From NCBI RefSeq assembly GCF_015277895.1, contig NZ_CP063815.1, positions 1,736,001 to 1,800,000 of the forward strand: DNA of 64,000 nucleotides, given 5' to 3'. Positions 9,436 to 17,583 of the stretch are shown here, piece after piece; position 1 is the stretch's first letter; every line of letters begins with the position of its first letter. Position numbers and translations under genes: made by a program. Below the pieces are notes generated by a model. The model had not been told where the DNA came from. It did no database searches and worked only from the letters and a program-made list of their open reading frames with translations. Source of the DNA: Microbacterium abyssi. Its GTDB lineage: Bacteria; Actinomycetota; Actinomycetes; Actinomycetales; Microbacteriaceae.

Positions 9436-10151
9436 CAGTCCTCCTCCGCCCTGCTCGCGCGCAGGCCAGCCGCGCACACCAGCTCTGCTGCGGTGAGCCC
9501 CGTCGCCGCAGACCATTCGCGCAGCGCTTCCCGCGCGGGCCCGGAGCCGCCGAAGTAGGTCACCTCGTCGCCCTCCGCCACCGGCGCACCGGTCAGTCTG
9601 TCCGCGTTTCCGAGATCGATGACGCAGACATCCATCGCGATGCGGCCCACGATCGCGTGCAGCCGGCCGTGCATCTCGACGTGCGCGCGGTTCCCGAGTG
9701 CGCGGACGATCGCCTGGGCGTACCCGCCCGTCACGAGCGCGAGCGTGGTGTCGGCCGCCGCGCGATGCGTGTATCCGTACGAGACGGCCTCGCCACGGTG
9801 CAAAGGCTTGAGGGACATGACCGTGCCCGTCAGGCGCATCACCGGCCGGGAGCCGCTCCCAGCTCCCTCCGGCAGACCGTAGAGCAGGTCGACGTCGATG
9901 TCCGGCTCGTCCGCATCGGTGGCCGCGAGGCCCTCGGCGCGCAGCATCCGCACCTGTTCGGCGCCGTCGACGCGCACCACCTGCGCCCCCGCGCGGAGAA
10001 CGGCATGTGCGATAGGGAGCAGTCCGTGCCCGTAGGCGTCGCGGCGGAGATCTGCGATGGACCCTCCTGCTGCCACGGCTGCGGCAGCGGCGTCGGCCAG
10101 CGCAGAACGAGAGATCACGGCGCGGGTTGCCGTGCTGCGAGGAAGGGCCAC
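9435..10151 (-). CDS. Alanine racemase C-terminal-domain protein with vestigial barrel
   Basis: 238-residue protein whose second half (about 100-238) is a good alanine racemase C-terminal domain: GEAVSYGYTHRA, then TGGYAQ with the catalytic-type Tyr 144, and VGRIAMDVCVIDLG (Met 173, Asp 174). The first 100 residues are only a remnant of the PLP barrel: the strand ending DAYGHG (38-43) is recognisable, but the lysine two residues before it is Arg, and most of the barrel is missing. It begins at GTG 10151 behind a TAGACT box and is followed, with a TGATG overlap, by the barrel subunit. Most simply the two products form one mixed enzyme; a decayed duplicate is the alternative. Confidence 0.75.
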   Translation of the reverse strand: MALPRSTATRAVISRSALADAAAAAVAAGGSIADLRRDAYGHGLLPIAHAVLRAGAQVVRVDGAEQVRMLRAEGLAATDADEPDIDVDLLYGLPEGAGSGSRPVMRLTGTVMSLKPLHRGEAVSYGYTHRAAADTTLALVTGGYAQAIVRALGNRAHVEMHGRLHAIVGRIAMDVCVIDLGNADRLTGAPVAEGDEVTYFGGSGPAREALREWSAATGLTAAELVCAAGLRASRAEED

Positions 10152-10157
10152 CCGTCG

Positions 10158-10163
10158 AGTCTA
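10158..10163 (-). promoter_or_regulatory. Leaderless -10 box for the racemase pair
   Basis: TAGACT lies six bases before the GTG of the C-domain subunit, so both racemase-like genes are probably read from one leaderless transcript. Confidence 0.55.
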
Positions 10164-10214
10164 CGGGCCGTCCTCTGTGGCATCGGTGAAGACGTCCGCT
10201 CACCCGCCGCCGCC

Positions 10215-10220
10215 TAGAAT
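10215..10220 (+). promoter_or_regulatory. Probable -10 box for the ATP-grasp gene
   Basis: TAGAAT lies 29 bases before ATG 10250, and GGAG follows at ribosome-site distance. It is divergent from the racemase promoter, 50 bases away. Confidence 0.45.
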
Positions 10221-10249
10221 GGTGTGTCCGCGACGAATCTGGAGAACGA

Positions 10250-11272
10250 ATGCCTGCCAACGGCCTGGGCGTCATGCCCCGCCTGCGATACCTCGCCAAC
10301 CGCGCGCGCCGGATCGATGTCGGATCGGTGTTCACACGCGCACGCGAAGTTCGCGACCAGCATGGCAAGGCCGTGCCGGTGGTGCTGGTCGACATGCTGT
10401 GGAGCGCGGCGTTCAAGAACGTGGGCTTCCAGGACTACGTCGACTTCGACTTCGCTGTGCTGAACGCCGCGGAGCGCGCCACCTACATGACGCACCCGGT
10501 GTCCAACCAGCTCTCGCAGCGGTACGACGCCGAGCCGTACCGGCACATCTTCCACGACAAACTCGAGTTCAACCGCGTCTTCGACGAATTCCTGCGTCGG
10601 GCGTGGATCGAGCTGACCGACGACAACGCCGACAAGCTCGAAGAGTTCATCCGCAGACACGGAACCATCATCGCCAAGACGCGGATGGGGCAGGCCGGCA
10701 GCGGCGTCAAGCGCTATCACGCTGCGGAGGTGACCGACTGGGCGGAGTTCCACCGGGAACTGTTCGCTCGCGGCGAGGTGGTCATCGAGCAGGTGATCAC
10801 CCAGCACGCCGACCTCGCAGCCGTGTGCCCGGGCACCGTGAACACCACCCGTGTCACCGCCTTCTTCGATGGGGAGAAGACCAGCATCCTCGCCGTCGCG
10901 CAGAAGTTCGGGCGTGGTGAGGTGAGCGACCAGATGTCCTTCGGCGGCTTCTACACGATGCTCGATGAATCCGGGCACGCGCTCTCGGCCGGCTACGACT
11001 CGCACGGCCACGTGCATGCCGACCACCCCGACTCCGGGTTCCATATAGCGGATTTCCAGCTGCCGCTGTACGACGAAATGGTCGCGTTCATCGACAGGGT
11101 CGCCAGGGTCGTGCCCCAGATCCAGTACGTGGGCTGGGACGTCGTCATCGGTCCGGACGGTCCCGTCCTCGTCGAGGGCAACTGGGGTGCCGGCGTCTAC
11201 GAGAACAAGCCCTCCGTCTCCGGCATCCGCACCGGGAACAAGCCCCGATACCGCGCCGCGATCGGGTTCTGA
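10250..11272 (+). CDS. Sugar-transfer-associated ATP-grasp protein
   Basis: 340-residue protein of the ATP-grasp superfamily, of the type called sugar-transfer associated (ATPgrasp_ST). ATP-binding features are visible: IIAKTRMGQAGSGVKRY around residues 142-158, VVIEQVITQH near 176, and near the end YVGWDVVIGPDGPVLVEGNWGAG with the metal-binding Glu/Asn pair. Such enzymes join a carboxylate to an amine or thiol using ATP; the substrate is unknown. It is divergent from the racemase pair and convergent with murJ, so a role in making or modifying cell-wall peptides is an attractive guess from context, not something the sequence proves. The start has GGAG upstream of ATG 10250. Confidence 0.75.
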   Translation: MPANGLGVMPRLRYLANRARRIDVGSVFTRAREVRDQHGKAVPVVLVDMLWSAAFKNVGFQDYVDFDFAVLNAAERATYMTHPVSNQLSQRYDAEPYRHIFHDKLEFNRVFDEFLRRAWIELTDDNADKLEEFIRRHGTIIAKTRMGQAGSGVKRYHAAEVTDWAEFHRELFARGEVVIEQVITQHADLAAVCPGTVNTTRVTAFFDGEKTSILAVAQKFGRGEVSDQMSFGGFYTMLDESGHALSAGYDSHGHVHADHPDSGFHIADFQLPLYDEMVAFIDRVARVVPQIQYVGWDVVIGPDGPVLVEGNWGAGVYENKPSVSGIRTGNKPRYRAAIGF

Positions 11273-11280
11273 GCTCTCGA

Positions 11281-11302
11281 GCCGCCGCGACTCAGCGGCG
11301 GC
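11281..11302. terminator. GC-rich hairpin between convergent genes
   Basis: GCCGCCGC (11281-11288) pairs with GCGGCGGC (11295-11302) across a six-base loop. It overlaps the stop codon of murJ and follows the ATP-grasp gene; it may stop both transcripts, although no T-run follows. Confidence 0.45.
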
Positions 11303-12875
11303 GCAGCATGCGCATCGCCGCGCTGAGCTCCGGCACCCGGAACAGCGCGAGCAGCGCGGCGAACACGACAGCAGTGACCACCGCGATCAGCGCCGCACCC
11401 AGAGCACCCTGGAGCATGCCGCTCAGCATCCAGCTGTCGACTCCGCCGACCAGCAGGAAGACCCCCCAGCCAGCAGCCGCGGCCGGCACGGCCATCAACA
11501 CGAAGCGTCCCAGGGTCAGCATCGTGCGACCGAGGCCGAACGATCCGAACTTGCGGCGGAGCATGATCGCGGCGATCACCGTCTGCACGGTGCTCGCCAC
11601 GGACTGCGCGAGGGCGACCATCGCGGCGCGCTGCTCCAGCGGCGTGCTGGCCGCGACGATCAGAGTCAGCACGATGAGCAGGGCTGCCTGGATCAGCGTG
11701 TAGACGAACGGAGTGCGGGCGTCGCCATACGCGTAGAACGTACGCTGCACGATGAACAGCACCGCCAGCGGCAGCAGGCTGACGAGATATGCCAGCAGCA
11801 GCGGTGCGATGAGGACGGCTTCCGCGCCGCTGCTGCTGAAGATGCGCGCCGCGGGGATGGAGGCCACCGCGATCGCGGCCATCGCGACGATGACGAGCAG
11901 TCCCAGGATGCGGATGGACTGCCGGACGGTCTCGCGCACATCTTCGTGTTCCTCGGCGGCGACCTGCTCGCTGATCCTCGTGAAATACGGAGTGCCGATG
12001 GCGAGGACGATCGTCGAGTAGGCGACCATGAACACCAGCCAGGCGTACCCGGATGCCGCCACCGATGCGTTCTCGCCAGATGCGGGTGTGACCACCCGCG
12101 ACTGGACGAGCCCGACAACCTGACCCGCGAGCGTCGTGAGGAACGTCCAGAACGCCAGCTTGCCCATGCGGCCGAGGCCCATGCCGCGCCAGCGGAAGTC
12201 CAGTCGCAGGGGGATGCCGACCCGACGCCAGAACAGTATGAGAACGACGGTCTGCGCGACGACGCCGAGGGTGGCCGTGCCGGCGAGCAGGGTGATCATC
12301 TCACCGTTCCAGCCTTCGAGGCCGGCGCGGCTCTGACCGAACAGCACCATGAACAGCGCGAATCCGGCGATCGAGACCACGTTGTTGACGATGGGAGCCC
12401 AGGCATACGGACCGAAGACGCGGCGCGCGTTGAGGATCTCCCCCAGCAGAGCGAACATGCCGTAGAAGAACAGCTGTGGGATGCACCAGTACGCGAACTG
12501 CGTCGCCAGAGCGGACTGATCGGGGCCGAAGGCCGGGGCGAAGAGGTTGATCAGCAGCGGTGCGCTGAGTGTCGCCATCAGCGTGATCGTGCCGACGATC
12601 AGCGTCCCCAGGGTCAGCAGCTTCGCGAGGAAGGCATGACCGCTGTCCTTATGCGCGGTCGCTCTGACCACCTGCGGGACGACCACTCCGGTGAGCACGC
12701 CGGCCGAGATCACCTGGTAGATGCTGTTCGGCAACTGGTTGGCCACCGCGAAGGCATCCGACGCCATTCCGACGGAGCCGATCGCGGCGACCAGCACGAC
12801 CGCGCGCAGCAGTCCGGTCAGCCGGGATACCAGGGTTCCGGCAGCGATGACGGCACTGGCACGTCCGATTCCCAT
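11292..12875 (-). CDS. murJ: Lipid II flippase MurJ
   Basis: 527-residue polytopic membrane protein of the MurJ/MviN family, which flips lipid II across the membrane for peptidoglycan assembly. It opens with the conserved GTLVSRLTGLLRAVVLVAAIG and DAFAVANQLPN and has about 13-14 hydrophobic segments. It lacks the long cytoplasmic pseudokinase tail of mycobacterial MviN. AGGAGGG precedes ATG 12875. It follows the F420-ligase-like gene by 50 bases on the same strand and may be read with sigA and that gene. Many actinobacteria keep murJ near the replication origin, so this could be a second copy; only the whole genome would tell. Confidence 0.9.
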   Translation of the reverse strand: MGIGRASAVIAAGTLVSRLTGLLRAVVLVAAIGSVGMASDAFAVANQLPNSIYQVISAGVLTGVVVPQVVRATAHKDSGHAFLAKLLTLGTLIVGTITLMATLSAPLLINLFAPAFGPDQSALATQFAYWCIPQLFFYGMFALLGEILNARRVFGPYAWAPIVNNVVSIAGFALFMVLFGQSRAGLEGWNGEMITLLAGTATLGVVAQTVVLILFWRRVGIPLRLDFRWRGMGLGRMGKLAFWTFLTTLAGQVVGLVQSRVVTPASGENASVAASGYAWLVFMVAYSTIVLAIGTPYFTRISEQVAAEEHEDVRETVRQSIRILGLLVIVAMAAIAVASIPAARIFSSSGAEAVLIAPLLLAYLVSLLPLAVLFIVQRTFYAYGDARTPFVYTLIQAALLIVLTLIVAASTPLEQRAAMVALAQSVASTVQTVIAAIMLRRKFGSFGLGRTMLTLGRFVLMAVPAAAAGWGVFLLVGGVDSWMLSGMLQGALGAALIAVVTAVVFAALLALFRVPELSAAMRMLRRR

Positions 12876-12925
12876 CGACGCCCTCCTGAGTCAGCGTCTG
12901 AGCGCGGCCACCAGGCCCGAGCGCG

Positions 12926-13633
12926 TCAGACGGCGCGGATGATGCCCATCGGCGTCGACTGGTGACCCTGTCCGAGCGGATTGTCCTTGAGGATGCGCAC
13001 CAGACGATCGTCACCGGCGCGATCGAGCGTGGATCCGAGGATATTGCCGCCGAGGTCGTTGATGTCGACGACCGCGACGTCGGCTGTGCCGCCGATCAGC
13101 GTCTTCAGGTGGGCCGCGACGGCCCGGGGGTTCTCCGGCCCGAGCACGACTGCCTGGTTGTACGGCGGGATCGTGTGCTTGGTCGGCCCGTCGATCGCGC
13201 GCGCCTTGTCACCGGCGATGCGATAGAAATCGCCCTTGCGTCCGAACGCCTTGGTGACGGCGGCCACGGCTGCCGCGAACAGGATGCGGGCCGTTCCGCA
13301 CTCGCGCAGCGCCATCTCCATCGTCTCGGGCATTCCGAGGCCGATGCCGTAGGGGGTGCGCGTGACGTACTTCGACAGGAACAGCGCGAGCTTGCGGGGC
13401 TTGATCTCGTCGAGCCGGTACGACCGGCCCTGCGTGATCGCCACGATCTTCTCCGTCACGAACAGCAGGTCTCCCGGCTGCACGGCATCCGCCGCGTACT
13501 CGGTGACCACGGCATCCAGGTCGTCGTCCGGCATGACGACGCGGGTGCGCAACGGGATGCGGGCGTAGCTCTTGCCGTCGACGCTCGTCTCGAGTGCCTT
13601 GCCCTCGTTCGCGCCGCCCTCGTTCGCCTGCAT
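12926..13633 (-). CDS. Coenzyme F420-0:L-glutamate ligase-like protein
   Basis: 235-residue member of the F420_ligase (CofE/FbiB N-terminal) family. CofE adds gamma-linked glutamates to F420-0 using GTP. Family features include PLRTRVVMPDDDL near the start, VQPGDLLFVTEKIVAITQGR, and VAVVDINDLGGNILGS near the end. It lacks the C-terminal nitroreductase domain of FbiB. No other F420 genes (cofC, cofD, fbiC) are in this window, so the true substrate is unsure. ATG 13633 overlaps the sigA stop in a TGATG, so its translation is probably coupled to SigA. An in-frame GTG one codon earlier is also possible. Confidence 0.65.
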   Translation of the reverse strand: MQANEGGANEGKALETSVDGKSYARIPLRTRVVMPDDDLDAVVTEYAADAVQPGDLLFVTEKIVAITQGRSYRLDEIKPRKLALFLSKYVTRTPYGIGLGMPETMEMALRECGTARILFAAAVAAVTKAFGRKGDFYRIAGDKARAIDGPTKHTIPPYNQAVVLGPENPRAVAAHLKTLIGGTADVAVVDINDLGGNILGSTLDRAGDDRLVRILKDNPLGQGHQSTPMGIIRAV

Positions 13634-14901
13634 CACTCGAGGTAGTCCCGCAGCGACTGCGAGCGGCTCGGGTGACGCAGCTTCGCCATCGTCTTCGACT
13701 CGATCTGGCGGATCCGCTCGCGCGTGACGCCGAAGGTATCGCCGATCTGGTCGAGGGTCTTGGGCTGACCGTCGCCGAGGCCGAAGCGCATGCGGATCAC
13801 GCCGGCCTCACGCTCGGACAGCGAGTCGAGCAGCTGTTCGAGCTGACGCTGCAGCATCGTGAAGCCGACGGCGTCCGCCGGGACCACGGCCTCGGTGTCC
13901 TCGATCAGGTCACCGAACTCGCTGTCGCCGTCCTCGCCGAGCGGAGTGTGCAGCGAGATGGGCTCGCGGCCGTACTTCTGCACCTCGACGACCTTCTCCG
14001 GCGTCATGTCGAGCTCGCGGCTGAGCTCTTCCGGAGTGGGTTCGCGACCGAGGTCCTGCAGCATCTGGCGCTGCACGCGGGCGAGCTTGTTGATCACCTC
14101 GACCATGTGCACCGGGATGCGGATGGTCCGGGCCTGGTCCGCCATGGCGCGGGTGATGGCCTGACGGATCCACCAGGTGGCATAGGTCGAGAACTTGAAG
14201 CCCTTGGTGTAGTCGAACTTCTCGACGGCGCGGATCAGACCGAGGTTGCCCTCCTGGATGAGATCCAGGAACTGCATGCCGCGGCCGGTGTAGCGCTTGG
14301 CGAGCGAGACGACGAGGCGGAGGTTCGCGCCGAGCAGGTGGCTCTTGGCGCGCTGACCGTCGCGGGCGACCCACTGCAGGTCGAGGCCCAGCTGGCCGGT
14401 CTTCTCGGCCGCGGACATCGCCGACAGCTTCTCCTCGGCGAACAGGCCCGCCTCGATGCGCATCGCGAGCTCGACCTCTTCGGCCGCGTTCAGCAGCGCG
14501 ACCTTACCGATCTGCTTCAGGTAGTCCTTGACAGGGTCGGCGGTCGCACCGGTGATCTGCGTGGAATAGACCGGGACGTCATCCTCGTCCTTCGACGTGA
14601 GGACGATCGCGCCGGTCGGCAGCGGCTCGGTGAACGCCGCCTTCTTGCTGTCGTCGTCCTCGGGGTCCTCGACGACGCCATCCGGCACCGCCTCGGCGGG
14701 GGCATCGTCATCCGATGCCTTCTTCCGCTTCGCCGGTGCCTTCTTGGCCGCGGGGGCCTTCGCCGCGGGGGCCTTCTTCGCGGCAGGCTTCTTCGCCGCC
14801 GCCGGCTTCTTCGCGGCGGCAGTCTGCTCGTCCTCGACGGCCTCTGCTTCCGGCTCGGTCTTCTTGGTCGTCCGGGTGTTCTTGGTAGCGGCAGGAGTCA
14901 C
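13633..14901 (-). CDS. sigA: Principal RNA polymerase sigma factor SigA
   Basis: 422-residue housekeeping sigma-70 factor. The first 110 residues are a Lys/Ala/Pro-rich, low-complexity head followed by an acidic stretch, as in other actinobacterial SigA proteins. Region 1.2 begins at [16 protein letters not shown]; region 2 has [36 protein letters not shown] and [13 protein letters not shown]; region 3 has [15 protein letters not shown]; region 4 has [21 protein letters not shown]. The start is GTG 14901 with a GAAAGG upstream. It is probably the first gene of a sigA / F420-ligase-like / murJ transcript, unless that transcript is cut between genes. Confidence 0.95.
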   Translation of the reverse strand: MTPAATKNTRTTKKTEPEAEAVEDEQTAAAKKPAAAKKPAAKKAPAAKAPAAKKAPAKRKKASDDDAPAEAVPDGVVEDPEDDDSKKAAFTEPLPTGAIVLTSKDEDDVPVYSTQITGATADPVKDYLKQIGKVALLNAAEEVELAMRIEAGLFAEEKLSAMSAAEKTGQLGLDLQWVARDGQRAKSHLLGANLRLVVSLAKRYTGRGMQFLDLIQEGNLGLIRAVEKFDYTKGFKFSTYATWWIRQAITRAMADQARTIRIPVHMVEVINKLARVQRQMLQDLGREPTPEELSRELDMTPEKVVEVQKYGREPISLHTPLGEDGDSEFGDLIEDTEAVVPADAVGFTMLQRQLEQLLDSLSEREAGVIRMRFGLGDGQPKTLDQIGDTFGVTRERIRQIESKTMAKLRHPSRSQSLRDYLE

Positions 14902-14914
14902 GTTTCGCCTTTCA

Positions 14915-14952
14915 CGGGGCAGCGCACTCGCCCCGGGACATTTCGGACACTA
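14915..14952 (-). promoter_or_regulatory. Candidate sigA promoter and leader hairpin
   Basis: On the minus strand a TAGTGT box (14947-14952) lies 18 bases after a CTGACG -35-like element, giving a start near 14940 and a leader of about 40 bases. That leader can fold: CGGGGC/GCCCCG (14915-14920 with 14930-14935) forms a stem just before the ribosome site. Confidence 0.4.
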
Positions 14953-15060
14953 GTAAGACCCTTGTCAAGTCGTCAGCGCGAACGCGGACCATTGACAACG
15001 GGTCGGATTACCAGTATCGCACACGAATCGAGACCTGGATGCATCCGTCGGCAAGACGCG

Positions 15061-16005
15061 TCAGGAGCGGGAGCGCTTGTCGTCGTCACCGGGCGGCCGG
15101 GTGGCGAGGTATCGCTCCAGTTCGGCGGCCAGCTCGTCGGCGCTGGGCAGATCGCGCTCATCGAAACCGCCCTCATCGAACCGGTCCGCATCATCGGGAT
15201 CGCGACCGGCCATGTATGCGTCGTAGCGGTTCTCGAGAGTGTGCACCATCTGGCGCAGCTCCTCGTTCCCCTCGACCTGCTCGTTGACCTTGGTCAGGAA
15301 CTCGTCACGTCCCTCCCGCAGATCATCGAGTCCGAGCATCAACCCGGTCGACCCCATGATCCGGTCCGCCGCGGCGATGACGGCCTCTGGGTTCTCGGTC
15401 TCGGCCAGATAGTGAGGAACGAGCAGCACGAAGCCCACGACGCGATCGCCGCGCTCGGCGAAACGGTACTCCAGCAGATGCCCGGCGGTGCCCGGGACCT
15501 GCGTGCGGGGGCGCCATACAGACAGGCTCGCAGTGATCTCCTTGCGGTTGCCGCTCACCGTCGTGCTGATCGGCCGCGTGTGCGGCACAGGCATCGCGAT
15601 CGAGTGCACCCACGTGACACCCGACACGGCGAACTCCTCGGCGAAGTCGAGCACGGTCCGGGCGAACGCGTTCCAGGCGAAGTCCGGCTCGTAGCCGGAG
15701 AGGAGAAGGAACTGCTGCCCGAGGGTGTCGTGGGCGATCGACAGCTCGAGCCGCGCGGGGCGAAGCTCGGTCAGGTGGTCCTGTTCGAACACGAAGACCG
15801 GCCGACGCGCCCGGTAGTCGAGCAGCAGATCGTTGTCGTACACCGCCACGGGCTGCGGGTCCGAGACATCGCGAAGGTGCTCGATGAGTCCCGACACGGC
15901 GCTGCCGGCGTCAGTGAAGCCCGTGAGCAGGATGACCAGCGGCAGGCCCTGCGGGACGGCAGGAGCGTTCGCGACGCGTTCGTACAGCTCTCCGGAGACG
16001 GGCAT
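15061..16005 (-). CDS. PAC2 family protein
   Basis: 314-residue protein of the PAC2 (proteasome assembly chaperone 2-like) family, common in Actinobacteria and of unknown biochemical function. The core is residues 20-230 (LPLVILLTGFTDAGSAVSGLIEHL at the start, GLMLGLDDLREGRDEF at its end), followed by a charged C-terminal helix rich in Asp and Glu. TAGCAT lies six bases before ATG 16005, so translation is probably leaderless. The gene precedes sigA on the same strand with a 159-base gap that holds a separate sigA promoter. Confidence 0.8.
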   Translation of the reverse strand: MPVSGELYERVANAPAVPQGLPLVILLTGFTDAGSAVSGLIEHLRDVSDPQPVAVYDNDLLLDYRARRPVFVFEQDHLTELRPARLELSIAHDTLGQQFLLLSGYEPDFAWNAFARTVLDFAEEFAVSGVTWVHSIAMPVPHTRPISTTVSGNRKEITASLSVWRPRTQVPGTAGHLLEYRFAERGDRVVGFVLLVPHYLAETENPEAVIAAADRIMGSTGLMLGLDDLREGRDEFLTKVNEQVEGNEELRQMVHTLENRYDAYMAGRDPDDADRFDEGGFDERDLPSADELAAELERYLATRPPGDDDKRSRS

Positions 16006-16095
16006 GTGTCAATGCTACGAGCCGAGCGGGGTACGCGGCGCTCCGCGGTCTCGCTCACAGCGAACACTCCTGGGACGGCCGCGGTGTGCGATGCC

Positions 16096-16101
16096 TAGGA
16101 T
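16096..16101 (+). promoter_or_regulatory. Leaderless -10 box for pepA
   Basis: TAGGAT is followed by GGAGAC and then ATG 16108. The six-base gap places the transcription start on the start codon. Confidence 0.6.
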
Positions 16102-16107
16102 GGAGAC

Positions 16108-17583
16108 ATGTCGCTTCCTGCGCTCTCGCACACCGTTGATCCATTTCCCGGGAGCGCTGCTGACGCCGCAGTGCTCGTCATCCCTGACATCGAGGCGTTC
16201 CCCGATGCGCTGGATGCCTATCCAGGACTGAAGGACGTCCTCGCCGCCGTCGGCTTCGCCGGCGCGGCATCCTCGTTCGCCCGGGTGCACGCTCCGTCCA
16301 TCACGTCGCTGCCGTTCGCGGTGGTCGGCGCGGGCACGACGGCGGATGCCGCCTCGGTCCGTGACGCTGCCGGAACCGCGCTGCGATCGCTGACGGGTTT
16401 CGCCGAGGTGGCCCTCGCGCTCGCCGGGCCGCTCGACGAGTTCGCGGCGGCGGCCGCAGAGGGCGCCGTGTACGGCGGTTACCGCTTCGAGGGCTACCGC
16501 GCCAAGCCGGGCAAGACCAGGGCCGAGGCGGTCACTGTGCACAGTGCCACTGTCTCGGCGGGGGACATCGAACGAGCCCGCGTTCTCGGAGACGCACTCG
16601 CACTCGTGAAAGACCTGGTCTCGGTCCCCGCCGAATGGCAGAGCCCGGCCGACCTCGCCAAGAGTGCGGTGGATGCCGTCGCCGACCTCGACGTGTCCGT
16701 CGACGTCCTCGACGAGACCGCGCTTGCCGAGCAGGGGTTCGGCGGCGTGCTCGGCGTCGCGCAGGGATCGGACCGCCCGCCGCGCGTGGTGCGTCTCGAG
16801 TACGCGCCGTCGGATGCCGCTAGCCACATCGCACTGGTCGGAAAGGGCATCACGTTCGACACGGGCGGTCTCTCCCTCAAGCCCGCGGCGAGCATGGTCG
16901 GCATGAAGTTCGATATGGCGGGATCCGCCACGGTTCTCGCCGCGCTGCGAGCGATCGCCGAGCTGAAGCTGCCCGTCCGCGTCACCGCGTGGATGTGCAT
17001 CACGGACAACATGCCCTCCGGCAGCGCGACCCGCCCCGGCGACGTCCTCCGGATGCTGGACGGCCAGACCGTCGAGGTGCTGAACACGGATGCCGAGGGG
17101 CGCCTCGTACTCGCCGACGGGCTCGTCGCGGCCAGCCGCGAGAACCCGGACGTGATCTTCGACGTGGCCACCCTTACCGGCGCGATCCTCGTCGCCCTGG
17201 GCCACCGTCATACCGGGGTCATGGGTGACGACGCGGCCGTGGCGGAGTACCTGACCGCCGCCGAATCCGTCGACGAACTCGCCTGGCCGCTGCCGCTGCC
17301 GGAGTACATGGAGGATTCGCTCGACTCCCCCATCGCCGACATGCTCAACGCCAATATGGGCGACCGCGCCGGCGGATCGATGTTCGCGGGCCTCTTCCTG
17401 CAGCGTTTCGTCGGACGGACCGGCGATGCGGATGACGCTCCGCGCATCCCGTGGGTGCACCTCGACATCGCCGGGTCGTCGGAGAACGGCAGCTCGCCGT
17501 ACGGATTCACGGACAAGGGCGCGACCGGCGCGACCGTCCGCTCACTCGTCGCGTTCGCCGAAGCACGCGCCAAGGAGGTCTGA
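16108..17583 (+). CDS. pepA: Leucyl aminopeptidase (M17)
   Basis: 491-residue M17 aminopeptidase that removes N-terminal residues from peptides using two metal ions; cytoplasmic. The N-terminal domain is variable; the catalytic domain has VGKGITFDTGGLSLKP near residue 246 with the ligand and catalytic lysine, MKFDMAGSATVL, and the signature NTDAEGRL at 326-333. The metal and catalytic residues are all present, so it should be active. Its stop overlaps the lpdA start (TGATG), with AAGGAGG just before it. The pepA-lpdA-sucB order is conserved in many actinobacteria. Confidence 0.92.
   Translation: MSLPALSHTVDPFPGSAADAAVLVIPDIEAFPDALDAYPGLKDVLAAVGFAGAASSFARVHAPSITSLPFAVVGAGTTADAASVRDAAGTALRSLTGFAEVALALAGPLDEFAAAAAEGAVYGGYRFEGYRAKPGKTRAEAVTVHSATVSAGDIERARVLGDALALVKDLVSVPAEWQSPADLAKSAVDAVADLDVSVDVLDETALAEQGFGGVLGVAQGSDRPPRVVRLEYAPSDAASHIALVGKGITFDTGGLSLKPAASMVGMKFDMAGSATVLAALRAIAELKLPVRVTAWMCITDNMPSGSATRPGDVLRMLDGQTVEVLNTDAEGRLVLADGLVAASRENPDVIFDVATLTGAILVALGHRHTGVMGDDAAVAEYLTAAESVDELAWPLPLPEYMEDSLDSPIADMLNANMGDRAGGSMFAGLFLQRFVGRTGDADDAPRIPWVHLDIAGSSENGSSPYGFTDKGATGATVRSLVAFAEARAKEV

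Noticed and set aside
11187..12965. Open frame of 592 codons on the plus strand opposite murJ
   Set aside because: It is the mirror of murJ, rich in Gln, Arg, Asp and His as expected of an antisense frame in GC-rich DNA; murJ has clear family motifs and a ribosome site.
14963..14968. TTGACA sequence upstream of sigA as a -35 box
   Set aside because: The nearest -10-like box (TAGTGT) is only 10 bases away; CTGACG with an 18-base spacer fits better.
13594..16098. Open frame of 834 codons on the plus strand over sigA and the PAC2 gene
   Set aside because: It spans two recognised genes and their intergenic promoter; composition is that of a codon-mirror shadow.
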